This document shows, piece by piece, positions 14,803 through 21,521 of a DNA stretch of 24,042 bases. Every line of letters begins with the position of its first letter. The stretch's first letter is position 1. A program made the translations under genes and the position numbers. This DNA is from a virus. The notes below the pieces were generated by a model. The model was given only the letters and a program-made list of their open reading frames with translations. It was not told where the DNA came from and ran no database searches. The stretch lies in the IMG/VR virus record IMGVR_UViG_3300020175_000053, positions 1 to 24,042 of that record; one strand, given 5' to 3'.

Positions 14803-16078
14803 ACAAAGACCATTTCCAATAAAAACTGAAACCGCTTGTCAGCTAAAATGGAGTCACAGCACTGTTTTTCTAACTCAAAATAGGAGCAGTAGTTGTCATC
14901 GTGTTCAGGGTAACCAAATCGACGAAAGCTTTGATTTTCACAATACGCCTGACAAAATATCTGACCGAGAGAAAATGCTCAAAGGAGAATGGCCCGGCAG
15001 AGGATGCGAACATTGTAAAGATATTGAGGACGCAGGCGGAACAAGTGACAGAATGCTACACTTAAACTTTCCGGGACTGGGCGCTCCTCCTGAAGTTTTA
15101 GACGGAGATTTAACAGCAACAAAAGTTGCACCACGTTGGTTGGAAATTTATTTTAGTAACTTGTGTAATCTTAGTTGTTTGTACTGTGGTGAGCACTTTA
15201 GTAGTAGTTGGGAAAGTGAAAACAAAAAGTTTGGGCATATCGACGAAGCCATGGGCAGAGAAGCACCAAACACGAACTATACACAAAACTACAAAGACTT
15301 AAACTCAAAAATGTTTGATTGGCTAGATGAAAACGTCCATCACTTATATAACTTAATGATCTTAGGTGGCGAACCTTTTACACAACCGCAAAGTGATCAA
15401 CTGTTAGATTTTCTTGAAGCTAGGCATAATCCTAATTTAACATTAACATTTTTTAGTAACTTGAGTGTAGATCACGAGCGCATGAAAAAACGTTTTAATC
15501 GTATGCAAAAACTCAAAGATAATGGCCATTTAGCCGAAATTCATATTATTGGTAGTATTGATTGTTGGGGTCCCGAAATTGAATATATTCGTTCTGGATT
15601 AGACTTAGAATTGTTTGAGAAAAATTTTGAGTATCTAGTAAATGAAACAGATGTTCGCCTTGGAGTCAATGCTGCTTGGATGAGCCTATCAACATTTACA
15701 ATGCCTGATTTAATTAAAAAAATTAACAAATGGAGTACTCATCAGCGCCCGGTATTTTTCAGTTTAATGCAGGCAGCAGGCCAGAGATATGTGCATCCAG
15801 AAATATTTGGACCTAAAGTACTAGATTGGGGATATAGAGAAGCAGTTGAGTTATTTGAAACACAAGGCAATAATGTCAAAGAAGGTTACAAAACTTATCT
15901 TGAAGGTATTTTGAAAAAAATTGAAAATTCAGAACCAGACATTGAAGCACAACGTCAATTCCACAAATATCTAACAGTACTCGATGATCGCCGAAACACT
16001 GACTATAGAACTCTGTTTCCGGCAGTGTACACAGAAATACAAAAAACTCTGCAAATAAACAGTGAGCCCCATGGATGA
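14792..16078 (+). CDS. Radical SAM protein 2, 428 aa
   Basis: The radical SAM motif is C125-C129-C132 (SNLCNLSCLYC), followed by a GGE motif (MILGGEPFTQ) and the strand/loop 'HIIGSIDCWGPEIEYIRSGL'. Additional cysteines C16, C35, C72 and C75 (RGCEHC) precede the core, paralleling the other two proteins. The C-terminal third is helical. The gene overlaps the first radical SAM gene by 11 nt and the third by 8 nt, so the three form one translationally linked set. The substrate is unknown. Its resemblance to protein 1 suggests ancient duplication with strong divergence. Confidence 0.88.
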   Translation: MTIKQRPFPIKTETACQLKWSHSTVFLTQNRSSSCHRVQGNQIDESFDFHNTPDKISDREKMLKGEWPGRGCEHCKDIEDAGGTSDRMLHLNFPGLGAPPEVLDGDLTATKVAPRWLEIYFSNLCNLSCLYCGEHFSSSWESENKKFGHIDEAMGREAPNTNYTQNYKDLNSKMFDWLDENVHHLYNLMILGGEPFTQPQSDQLLDFLEARHNPNLTLTFFSNLSVDHERMKKRFNRMQKLKDNGHLAEIHIIGSIDCWGPEIEYIRSGLDLELFEKNFEYLVNETDVRLGVNAAWMSLSTFTMPDLIKKINKWSTHQRPVFFSLMQAAGQRYVHPEIFGPKVLDWGYREAVELFETQGNNVKEGYKTYLEGILKKIENSEPDIEAQRQFHKYLTVLDDRRNTDYRTLFPAVYTEIQKTLQINSEPHG

Positions 16079-17102
16079 GTTGCTATCGCATATACCCAAT
16101 GATAAAAAATGGCTTGCTGAAAACTTAATTGTAGACTTTGGTAAGCAAAAAAGTCTCAACTTGTTTTGTAAAGATCCATTTGATGGGTGTAGCATTGATC
16201 GCTTTGGTCAAGTGTTTGTTTGTACGTGCGATGGTAAGTTGCCTATTAGTGTTGGGCATATAACAGACTTTCAGTCATTGGAAGAAATTTGGATAAACGA
16301 CATTGCTAGACAACTACAGCAATCTATACTAGAGAAAAAGTTTACTTATTGCGATGTAAACAACTGCGGGATATTACACAACAATTCTAGTAATGCAGAC
16401 AGCTATTTTAGTAGCTCTCGTCGAAAAGAAATATTTCTAAACATTGATGAAAGCTGCAACTTACAGTGTCCTAGCTGCCGCGATACTATGATTTATATCA
16501 AAAACGGCAAAGAGTATACAGATAAAAAAGCATGGATGACTCATTTTCATGACATGCTAAAACAGTATAATGGCGCATTGGATCTTTATACTAGCGGTAA
16601 CGGTGATCCACTGGCTAGTGAAATATGCCATGAGTTTTTGCTCACATGTGAACTTAAAAACAATCAAAAATTTAATTTTCTCACAAACGGTTTGCTATTA
16701 AGACAGCGTTTCAGCGAGAATCCGTACTTGGTTAATAATACCAATTTGATTATGATAAGCATTGATGCTGGAAGCAAGGAAGTTTATGAGGATGTTAGGC
16801 GTCCTGGTAAATGGGAAAAGTTAATCGACAATCTAGATTGCTTGCACACACTGTCAAAACAAGGCATTGCTGCACAGTTGAATTTTGTAATACAACGTGC
16901 CAATTATCGTGACATTCCAAACTTTATTAATTTAGCAGAGAAATATGAATTTAGGACACACTATGCTTTACTAGAAGATTGGAGAACACTTGACGGCGGT
17001 TTTTACCAAAAAAATGCTGTGCACAACGAAAGTCATCCAGAATACCAAAATTGGTTAAATATTTACGATACATTTAAAGATAAAATTAATTTAGCTAGAT
17101 AA
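16071..17102 (+). CDS. Radical SAM protein 3 with N-terminal SPASM-like domain, 343 aa
   Basis: The radical SAM motif is C129-C133-C136 (DESCNLQCPSC). Residues 33-99 form a clear SPASM-like unit (FCKDPFDGCSIDRFGQVFVC, then SVGHITDFQSLEEIWIND) with C33, C40, C51, C53, C94 and C99. SPASM domains normally follow the radical SAM barrel; here the unit comes first. Instead of GGE the corresponding strand reads 'LYTSGNGDPL'. ATG 16071 overlaps the upstream stop; a GTG at 16062 is an alternative start. Anaerobic-maturase-type enzymes share this architecture, but the target is not shown by the sequence. Confidence 0.87.
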   Translation: MDELLSHIPNDKKWLAENLIVDFGKQKSLNLFCKDPFDGCSIDRFGQVFVCTCDGKLPISVGHITDFQSLEEIWINDIARQLQQSILEKKFTYCDVNNCGILHNNSSNADSYFSSSRRKEIFLNIDESCNLQCPSCRDTMIYIKNGKEYTDKKAWMTHFHDMLKQYNGALDLYTSGNGDPLASEICHEFLLTCELKNNQKFNFLTNGLLLRQRFSENPYLVNNTNLIMISIDAGSKEVYEDVRRPGKWEKLIDNLDCLHTLSKQGIAAQLNFVIQRANYRDIPNFINLAEKYEFRTHYALLEDWRTLDGGFYQKNAVHNESHPEYQNWLNIYDTFKDKINLAR

Positions 17103-17116
17103 CAAAGGATTTGCAC

Positions 17117-17389
17117 ATGGATATACTATCAAGATTATTTGACGATACATTATGGATTTACACAGCAATACTAGGCTCACTATTTGGTGCTGCATTCTTG
17201 GCATATGTAAGTACAACTCGCTTAGGTTTATGGGCTTATGCAAAAGTAGATAATACAGTAGATTTTTTAGTCGAACGTTGGGGATGGACTTGGTTACAGC
17301 AACCAGAAGATGCTTGGCGTAAAAAATATCCAAAAATTACTGATAAGATAGACAGTATTGAAGCAAGATTAAAAGAATTGGAAAAGTAA
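17117..17389 (+). CDS. Small membrane protein with C-terminal coiled coil, 90 aa
   Basis: A 90-aa protein. ATG 17117 follows AAAGGA by 7 nt; an in-frame TTG at 17111 is less likely. Residues about 10-32 are one TM segment (DTLWIYTAILGSLFGAAFLA). A W-rich amphipathic part follows, and the C-terminus (TDKIDSIEARLKELEK) is coiled-coil. It follows the third radical SAM gene by 14 nt and so is probably in the same operon. Its role is unknown; a membrane anchor or lysis accessory is possible. Confidence 0.7.
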   Translation: MDILSRLFDDTLWIYTAILGSLFGAAFLAYVSTTRLGLWAYAKVDNTVDFLVERWGWTWLQQPEDAWRKKYPKITDKIDSIEARLKELEK

Positions 17390-17390
17390 C

Positions 17391-17432
17391 ATGTCAGAAA
17401 TAGAAAAAATTGCTGTATTAGGCTACGACTAA
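17391..17432 (+). CDS. Possible 13-aa peptide ORF or gene remnant
   Basis: ATG 17391 comes 1 nt after the previous stop and opens 13 codons: MSEIEKIAVLGYD, then TAA. It could be a real leader or substrate peptide or the 5' stump of a deleted gene; the following non-coding stretch would fit a deletion. There is no direct evidence of translation beyond its tight spacing. Confidence 0.2.
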   Translation: MSEIEKIAVLGYD

Positions 17433-17622
17433 AGTACCTTAAATTGGCGTAAAAAGAAAAGCTTAAAAAACAGTATTGTAAGTTACTGTTTTTAAAAGAA
17501 AAAAATACCATAATTCTTAGTTAAATTCAAAATATTGGTTAAATTAACGATATAGTATCTTTACCAGCAAAAACTATTAAATATGCCTAAATGACGATTT
17601 AAGAGGCGTTTATGAATTCTGG
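17433..17622. other. Non-coding stretch before the tmRNA
   Basis: About 190 nt without a credible gene on either strand. It holds the terminator at 17465-17494 and two GTTAAATT repeats (17518-17525 and 17538-17545), the second within the near-palindrome GTTAA-A-TTAAC. No tRNA is seen here. Confidence 0.6.
17465..17494 (+). terminator. Rho-independent terminator of the radical SAM operon
   Basis: AAAAACAGTA and TACTGTTTTT pair as a 10-bp stem around an 8-nt loop with a T-tract. It ends the 13588-17432 transcription unit and isolates the tmRNA promoter. Confidence 0.8.
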
Positions 17623-17653
17623 TTGACATTATTAAGAAACTGTTATATAAATA
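17623..17653 (+). promoter_or_regulatory. Dual sigma70-type and T4-late-type promoter of the tmRNA
   Basis: A perfect -35 TTGACA (17623-17628) is followed by exactly 17 nt and TATAAA (17646-17651). The same bases extend to TATAAATA (17646-17653), the full T4 late consensus and the only perfect copy in the window. Both readings predict +1 near 17659, just before the first tmRNA hairpin. Confidence 0.75.
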
Positions 17654-17720
17654 TACTTGTAACGTTGAAGCAACGTAGACACATTCTGGACCTGGGGGCG
17701 GTACCCAGCAGCTCCACCAC

Positions 17721-17777
17721 AGATACACTACACCTCTGGGCAAACCCGGGGGGAACCTTGCAAGTTGTAGTGTATCT
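17721..17777 (+). repeat. Inverted repeat closing the tmRNA intervening segment
   Basis: AGATACACTACA (17721-17732) and TGTAGTGTATCT (17766-17777) are perfect 12-bp complements directly after the encoded CCA and just before the coding piece. The segment should be excised when the two tmRNA pieces mature. Confidence 0.9.
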
Positions 17778-17866
17778 TTGATGGGGCTGAAATAGGATCG
17801 ACAGGTGTGAAAGTGAAGTGGAGTTACCGGGATGTAAGCGCCGTACCGCGAACACAATTTCTAAAT

Positions 17867-17908
17867 GCAAACGCAAATAGAGCGCCAGAAATGGCATTAG
17901 CAGCCTAA
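17867..17908 (+). other. tmRNA proteolysis-tag reading frame
   Basis: Thirteen codons from GCA 17867 plus TAA encode ANANRAPEMALAA. With the alanine carried by the tmRNA itself the tag is A-ANANRAPEMALAA. The LAA terminus matches the degron of known SsrA tags such as AANDENYALAA of E. coli. Confidence 0.88.
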
Positions 17909-18011
17909 GGGTATGTGGGGGTTGGCAACTTACCTAGCAACAGAAAAGTTTGCACACACATTATAAAATACCCAACACATTTTGACTTTTAGAGCACGGA
18001 AGCCAATATAA

Positions 18012-18983
18012 ATGCAAGTAAATGTACTAACAGATCCAGAAATCGGGGGAACCTTTTTTTCGTGGAGTTTGTACTATCTAACAGGTCATAGTGATTATTA
18101 TCACACTCGTTCTGGAAGTATTAAACTGCTACCAAGTAATCCGTTGACTAAATTAAATAATGCACATGCATTTGAACCAAATCGCTATAACACGCCTGAA
18201 CAAGTTCGCAATATCACAATACCTCCAAGCCAAACTCGGCTAGATGTAATTTATCACCATACTGCAGCAACAACTGAGTTTACTTCTGATCAGATTCGAG
18301 ATACTGTTGATCATCTCATGTCAATGACAGATAAGAATATTATTATCACTAATAAAAATATAAGATTTTTTAGATTAACACAAGCTAGTAGGTCACAAGA
18401 CAAAACTTTTGACAAAGAAATTGGCAAAGAATTTATTCAACGTTGGTTTGATAAAAGTTATAAACAATGGAGCCAGGCTGCAGATATGTCCGACAGTTGG
18501 AATCTTCGAGAGTTTCTAGCACTAAATCTACAACCAGACACATCATTTGAAAGAATCACAGATTATATAACATCGTATGATAATACAGTGTACTACATTG
18601 ATATGAATCATGCATGGCATGCACTAGACGATGTTATGCATGACATAATTCCGTGGATGGGCTGGAAAGTTGACAATGAACGGTTTAACAAATGGTTAAA
18701 TGTGTACTATACGTGGCGAAATACGACTATGCAAAGATATAAGTTTCAATGGTACTTTGATGAAATAATCGAGGCAATACTTGAAAATAATTATATAAAT
18801 TTAAAACGTTTTGACTTAGACGTTGTACAGGAAAGTGTTATACTACACGAGCTGATATATAAACATAATTTGAATTTAGCAATGCATGGATTAGAACAAT
18901 TTGATAATACCCAGCAGTTGCATAGTCTATTAGAAGCCAATATTCATCCCTTGCCAATGGAAAAAATGAGAGTCAAAATATGA
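18012..18983 (+). CDS. Hypothetical protein, 323 aa, heading the Kdo operon
   Basis: A 323-aa soluble protein. It opens 'MQVNVLTDPEIGGTFFSWSL', a strand followed by a GG-T loop and a helix, which loosely recalls the phosphate-binding start of sulfotransferase-like P-loop folds. I cannot confirm this, and no second sulfotransferase motif is obvious. The rest is W/Y/H-rich and helical ('HAWHALDDVMHDIIPWMGW'). There is no TM segment. The start is preceded by CGGAAG. Its TGA overlaps the kdsA ATG (18980), so it is translationally coupled to Kdo synthesis and may act on the same sugar or surface structure. Confidence 0.65.
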   Translation: MQVNVLTDPEIGGTFFSWSLYYLTGHSDYYHTRSGSIKLLPSNPLTKLNNAHAFEPNRYNTPEQVRNITIPPSQTRLDVIYHHTAATTEFTSDQIRDTVDHLMSMTDKNIIITNKNIRFFRLTQASRSQDKTFDKEIGKEFIQRWFDKSYKQWSQAADMSDSWNLREFLALNLQPDTSFERITDYITSYDNTVYYIDMNHAWHALDDVMHDIIPWMGWKVDNERFNKWLNVYYTWRNTTMQRYKFQWYFDEIIEAILENNYINLKRFDLDVVQESVILHELIYKHNLNLAMHGLEQFDNTQQLHSLLEANIHPLPMEKMRVKI

Positions 18984-19768
18984 GAATTATTGCAGGACCT
19001 TGCCAACACGAATCATATGCACAAAGTTTAGAAATTGCAACAGAATGTAAACGTGTGTGCGACAAGTATGGCATCGAATACTACTTTAAAGCTAGCTACG
19101 ACAAAGCAAATCGTACAAGTGCTAACAGCAAACGTGGCCAAGGTATAGAATCAACACTTGCTGACTTTCTTGCATTAAAAGTAACACTAGGTGTAAAAAC
19201 ATTAACTGATGTACATGATGCTGTGCAAGTTAAACGTATTGAACAGCAATTTAAAGATGCAGTTGATGTTTATCAAATTCCTGCGTTTTTATGCAGACAA
19301 ACGGATCTTATCCAGGCAGCATGTGCTACAGATAAGATTGTAAATATTAAAAAAGGACAATTCCTAGCACCATGGGATGTCAAGGGCATTCTAAGTAAAA
19401 CCGAAGGCGATCGAGAAGTTTGGATAACAGAGAGAGGTACAAGTTTTGGCTATAATACCTTGGTTGTCGATTTCACTGGCATTCAGTACATGCTTGACAA
19501 TTATGACAATGTTGTGTTTGATGTCACTCACGCAGTACAAAAGCCAGGAGGACAAGGTGATAGCAGTGGGGGGAATAGGGATTATGTTCCAGGTCTTTGC
19601 AGGGCTGCTTCTGCTTTGGGTGTTTCTAACTTTTTCTTAGAGGTACACAAAGATCCAGACAATGCGCCTAGTGACGGTCCTAATATGCTACGATTAGAAG
19701 ATTTTGAGGATACAGTTAAACAAATCAAAGTCGTAAGTACTGCAGCAAATGGGTGGCACTGGCTATGA
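18980..19768 (+). CDS. kdsA: 3-deoxy-8-phosphooctulonate synthase (Kdo-8-P synthase), metal-dependent type
   Basis: A 262-aa enzyme joining phosphoenolpyruvate and arabinose 5-phosphate to make Kdo-8-phosphate. Family motifs run in order: AGPC (5-8), FKASYDKANRTS (36-47), TDVH (76-79), QIPAFLCRQTDL (99-110), NIKKGQF (122-128), ERGTSFGYN (151-159), DVTHAVQKPG (181-190) and FLEVHKDPDNAPSDGPN (219-235). C8, H184, E221 and D232 match the four metal ligands of the Aquifex enzyme, so this is the metal-dependent form, not the Asn-type of E. coli. It overlaps genes on both sides as ATGA. Confidence 0.95.
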   Translation: MRIIAGPCQHESYAQSLEIATECKRVCDKYGIEYYFKASYDKANRTSANSKRGQGIESTLADFLALKVTLGVKTLTDVHDAVQVKRIEQQFKDAVDVYQIPAFLCRQTDLIQAACATDKIVNIKKGQFLAPWDVKGILSKTEGDREVWITERGTSFGYNTLVVDFTGIQYMLDNYDNVVFDVTHAVQKPGGQGDSSGGNRDYVPGLCRAASALGVSNFFLEVHKDPDNAPSDGPNMLRLEDFEDTVKQIKVVSTAANGWHWL

Positions 19769-19926
19769 AAAAGAAAACGTGTGACGCATTTTTTTGTAAC
19801 AAGCAGACACCAAAAAAATTCCGTTACTGCTACGACTGTGCTAGAAATAAAGGATTAGTAGGCAGCAAAAATAATTGGGGAATGTGGGCAATATTAATAG
19901 TAATTGCATTGGTGGTATTTGGATGA
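19765..19926 (+). CDS. 53-aa zinc-ribbon plus TM micro-protein
   Basis: ATG 19765 overlaps the kdsA stop (ATGA) and its TGA (19924-19926) overlaps the kdsB ATG (19923), so it is coupled on both sides. Residues 6-25 carry two cysteine pairs (CDAFFC and CYDC), a likely zinc knuckle. Residues about 40-53 form a short TM helix (MWAILIVIALVVFG). The N-terminus is basic. It might tether the Kdo enzymes or the product pathway to the membrane; this is inference. No family name is known to me. Confidence 0.7.
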   Translation: MKKKTCDAFFCNKQTPKKFRYCYDCARNKGLVGSKNNWGMWAILIVIALVVFG

Positions 19927-20597
19927 AAACAGCAATATTAATTCCAGCAAGATACGGCAGCACACGCTTCCCCGGAAAGCCGTTGGCACTGTTAGATGGC
20001 ATTCCTATGATAAAGCGTGTGTATGACGCTTGTACAGCGTCTAAGATACCAACATATGTTCTCACAGACGACATGCGTATATACGAACTGTTTGGTCCTA
20101 ACAAGTGCTGGATTGAACAAATAGATTATGCTAACGGTACAGAACGGTGTGCTGGCGCAGTCAAGAACGATTTCTTTAAACAGTATGATCAGTTTATTAA
20201 TGTACAAGGCGATATGCCAGATGTAACAGTTGATATAATTCACAAGTGTATAGTTAGTCTTAATCAATACGAAGTAAGTACAGTGTACACCGAAATGACA
20301 AAAGAACTACAGAATGATCCTAACTCAGTTAAACTCATACGTTCAGATTGTAATGCTTTATGGTTTGGTAGAGGCATGACCGGATACGGCGATTGGCACT
20401 TAGGAGTATATGGGTATAGACGCAATGCATTATCTTTGTATAGCAACTTAGAAGTTACTCAAGAAGAACAAGTCGAACAACTTGAGCAACTACGTTGGTT
20501 AAAAAACGGTTGGAAAATCGGCGCACAGAGTGTATACTTTAATGGAGTAGAGATTAATACACCAGAAGATATGGAGAAATGGAATGATTGCAGGTAA
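19923..20597 (+). CDS. kdsB: 3-deoxy-manno-octulosonate cytidylyltransferase (CMP-Kdo synthetase)
   Basis: A 224-aa enzyme, slightly shorter than the usual roughly 245-250 aa, making CMP-Kdo from CTP and Kdo. Motifs are PARYGSTRFPGKPL (8-21) for CTP, NGTERCAGA (71-79), NVQGDMP (93-99) with metal-binding D97, 'WHLGVYGYRRNAL', and the C-terminal 'VEINTPEDMEKW'. The usual NVQGDEP has Met for Glu. I chose ATG 19923; a longer frame from 19875 would overlap the micro-gene. It feeds Kdo into lipopolysaccharide or capsule. The phosphatase KdsC that acts between KdsA and KdsB is not in the window. Confidence 0.93.
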   Translation: MKTAILIPARYGSTRFPGKPLALLDGIPMIKRVYDACTASKIPTYVLTDDMRIYELFGPNKCWIEQIDYANGTERCAGAVKNDFFKQYDQFINVQGDMPDVTVDIIHKCIVSLNQYEVSTVYTEMTKELQNDPNSVKLIRSDCNALWFGRGMTGYGDWHLGVYGYRRNALSLYSNLEVTQEEQVEQLEQLRWLKNGWKIGAQSVYFNGVEINTPEDMEKWNDCR

Positions 20598-20937
20598 AGT
20601 TTGGGGCAATACAGAACTAGTAGAAGCCAATGGAGCCTTAGAGTTTCATCGTATTGAAATGAATAAAGGTGGCGTATGCTCTAAACATCTCCACGAGTTT
20701 AAATGGAATGGGTTTTATGTTGAGTCAGGTCGCATGCTTATTCGTGTATGGCAGAAAGATTATGATTTAGTTGATGAGACTATTCTTGATCCTGGGATGT
20801 ATACAAAAGTAAAACCTGGTGTATATCATCAGTTTGAATGTCTTGATGATGGTGTTGCCTTTGAACTGTACTGGGCTGAGTTTAATCATAATGATATTAA
20901 ACGAGAGACTGTAGGTCATGCAGCAGGCACACTATGA
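20584..20937 (+). CDS. Cupin-domain protein, 117 aa
   Basis: A single-domain cupin. The first motif is 'GGVCSKHLHEFKWNGFYVES' with H-x-H and a later G. The second is 'PGMYTKVKPGVYHQFECLDD', with the PG and H of cupin motif 2. Small cupins of this kind include sugar-phosphate isomerase-like and sugar-nucleotide-modifying proteins. Given its 14-nt overlap with kdsB it may handle a sugar precursor. The specific reaction cannot be read from the sequence. Confidence 0.85.
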   Translation: MIAGKVWGNTELVEANGALEFHRIEMNKGGVCSKHLHEFKWNGFYVESGRMLIRVWQKDYDLVDETILDPGMYTKVKPGVYHQFECLDDGVAFELYWAEFNHNDIKRETVGHAAGTL

Positions 20938-21149
20938 AACCAAACACTAACTTTGAACTTTCAGTTCGTGACATCGAAATTATTGAATCGGCACTGAGAG
21001 CAAAAGCAGGACGCAGAGGTTTAGCTATTGCCCAAGGCGATGTATCTGTGCAACTACATGAAGAGATGAATGAGATACAAGCACTACTAGGTAAAATACA
21101 CGATCAAAAAGTTTGGTATAAACCAAAAGGATTTGTACCGGGAGGATAA
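20934..21149 (+). CDS. Small hypothetical phage protein, 71 aa
   Basis: A 71-aa helical protein ('NFELSVRDIEIIESALRAKA' then 'VQLHEEMNEIQALLGKIHDQ'). The opening 'FELSVRDIEIIESALR' recalls a family of small proteins common in T4-like cyanophages (unverified). It is coupled to the cupin gene by ATGA. It has no motif beyond a helix-hairpin pattern. Function unknown. Confidence 0.7.
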   Translation: MKPNTNFELSVRDIEIIESALRAKAGRRGLAIAQGDVSVQLHEEMNEIQALLGKIHDQKVWYKPKGFVPGG

Positions 21150-21154
21150 CACAT

Positions 21155-21337
21155 ATGTCAATGAATCACGACAAGAAACCCAAAGATAAAGAAACCGAGG
21201 ACTTGGTTGCTCAATACCTTGCTCAAGGCGGCGAGATTAAAAAGGGCAAAACTAAAGCAATGCCCAGTGAACTTGGTATTAGCAACAACACTTGGAACAA
21301 TAAATTAACCAAAGCAGAAAAAGACGCCAAAAAGTGA
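21155..21337 (+). CDS. Small 'YLxxGGE' protein, 60 aa
   Basis: ATG 21155 follows GGGAGG at a good distance. The protein has 'LVAQYLAQGGEIKKGKTKA', a pattern (YL-x2-GGE followed by basic residues) shared with the gene at 22566. The C-terminus is Lys-rich, and small regulators of this style occur in marine phages. Its TGA overlaps a GTG (21334), which opens the first copy of a tandemly duplicated frame. DNA-binding is likely but unproven. Confidence 0.7.
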   Translation: MSMNHDKKPKDKETEDLVAQYLAQGGEIKKGKTKAMPSELGISNNTWNNKLTKAEKDAKK

Positions 21338-21521
21338 ACTGGTTAGATATAGATAAAATACTCTACGGCATTATAGCAAGACATGATGCTGTAGAGGATA
21401 TGCTTAAAGAAGCTAAAATACAATTCAAGTGGACTGGTTAGATATAGATAAAATACTCTACGGCATTATAGCAAGACATGATGCTGTAGAGGATATGCTT
21501 AAAGAAGCTAAAATACAATTC
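21332..21521. repeat. Perfect 95-bp tandem duplication
   Basis: The sequence from 21338 to 21432 is repeated without a mismatch at 21433-21527. The similarity also extends 6 nt to the left with one substitution (A21337/G21432), and 4 nt (ACTG) restart a third copy. The shift of 95 is not a multiple of 3, so the copies lie in different frames. Confidence 0.95.
21334..21441 (+). pseudogene. Truncated first copy of the duplicated GTG-start gene
   Basis: GTG 21334 overlaps the upstream stop (GTGA) and reads 35 codons identical to the intact copy, apart from N2 for D2, up to 'FKWT'. The duplication join then replaces the rest with Gly and TAG. It keeps the original coupling to the upstream gene but has lost the last 14 residues. 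Confidence 0.6.

Larger units (their letters stand above)
17659..17995 (+). ncRNA. ssrA: Circularly permuted (two-piece) tmRNA, alphaproteobacterial type
   Basis: The acceptor piece comes first: T-arm CTGGG-GGCGGTA-CCCAG (17692-17708), acceptor strand CAGCTCC (17709-17715), A, then CCA (17717-17719). The coding piece begins GGGGCTG (17783-17789), which pairs with CAGCTCC and gives the G3-U70 wobble that marks alanine tRNAs. Between them a 12-bp perfect inverted repeat (17721-17732 with 17766-17777) holds the two parts together for processing. The resume frame GCA 17867 to TAA 17906-17908 encodes ANANRAPEMALAA, with the usual hydrophobic ALAA end that proteases recognise. A pseudoknot-type region follows (GGGTAT 17909-17914 with ATACCC 17968-17973). 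Outer ends are approximate. SmpB is not in the window. Confidence 0.93.

Noticed and set aside
17721-17777. Perfect inverted repeat read as a terminator
   Set aside because: The arms are not followed by a T-tract typical of a terminator and lie exactly between the two tmRNA pieces, where a processing hairpin is expected.
17561-17897. Two - strand open frames over the tmRNA
   Set aside because: They are antisense to a structured RNA gene whose pairings explain the sequence; no ribosome binding site or family pattern.
17623-17995. tmRNA as a prophage or island attachment site
   Set aside because: No integrase and no duplicated tmRNA 3' end are visible in the window, and the gene has its own phage-type promoter.
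21332-21521. Repeats as a CRISPR array or phage origin iterons
   Set aside because: Only two copies of a long 95-bp unit with no spacers; both carry the same coding frame, so it is a tandem duplication.
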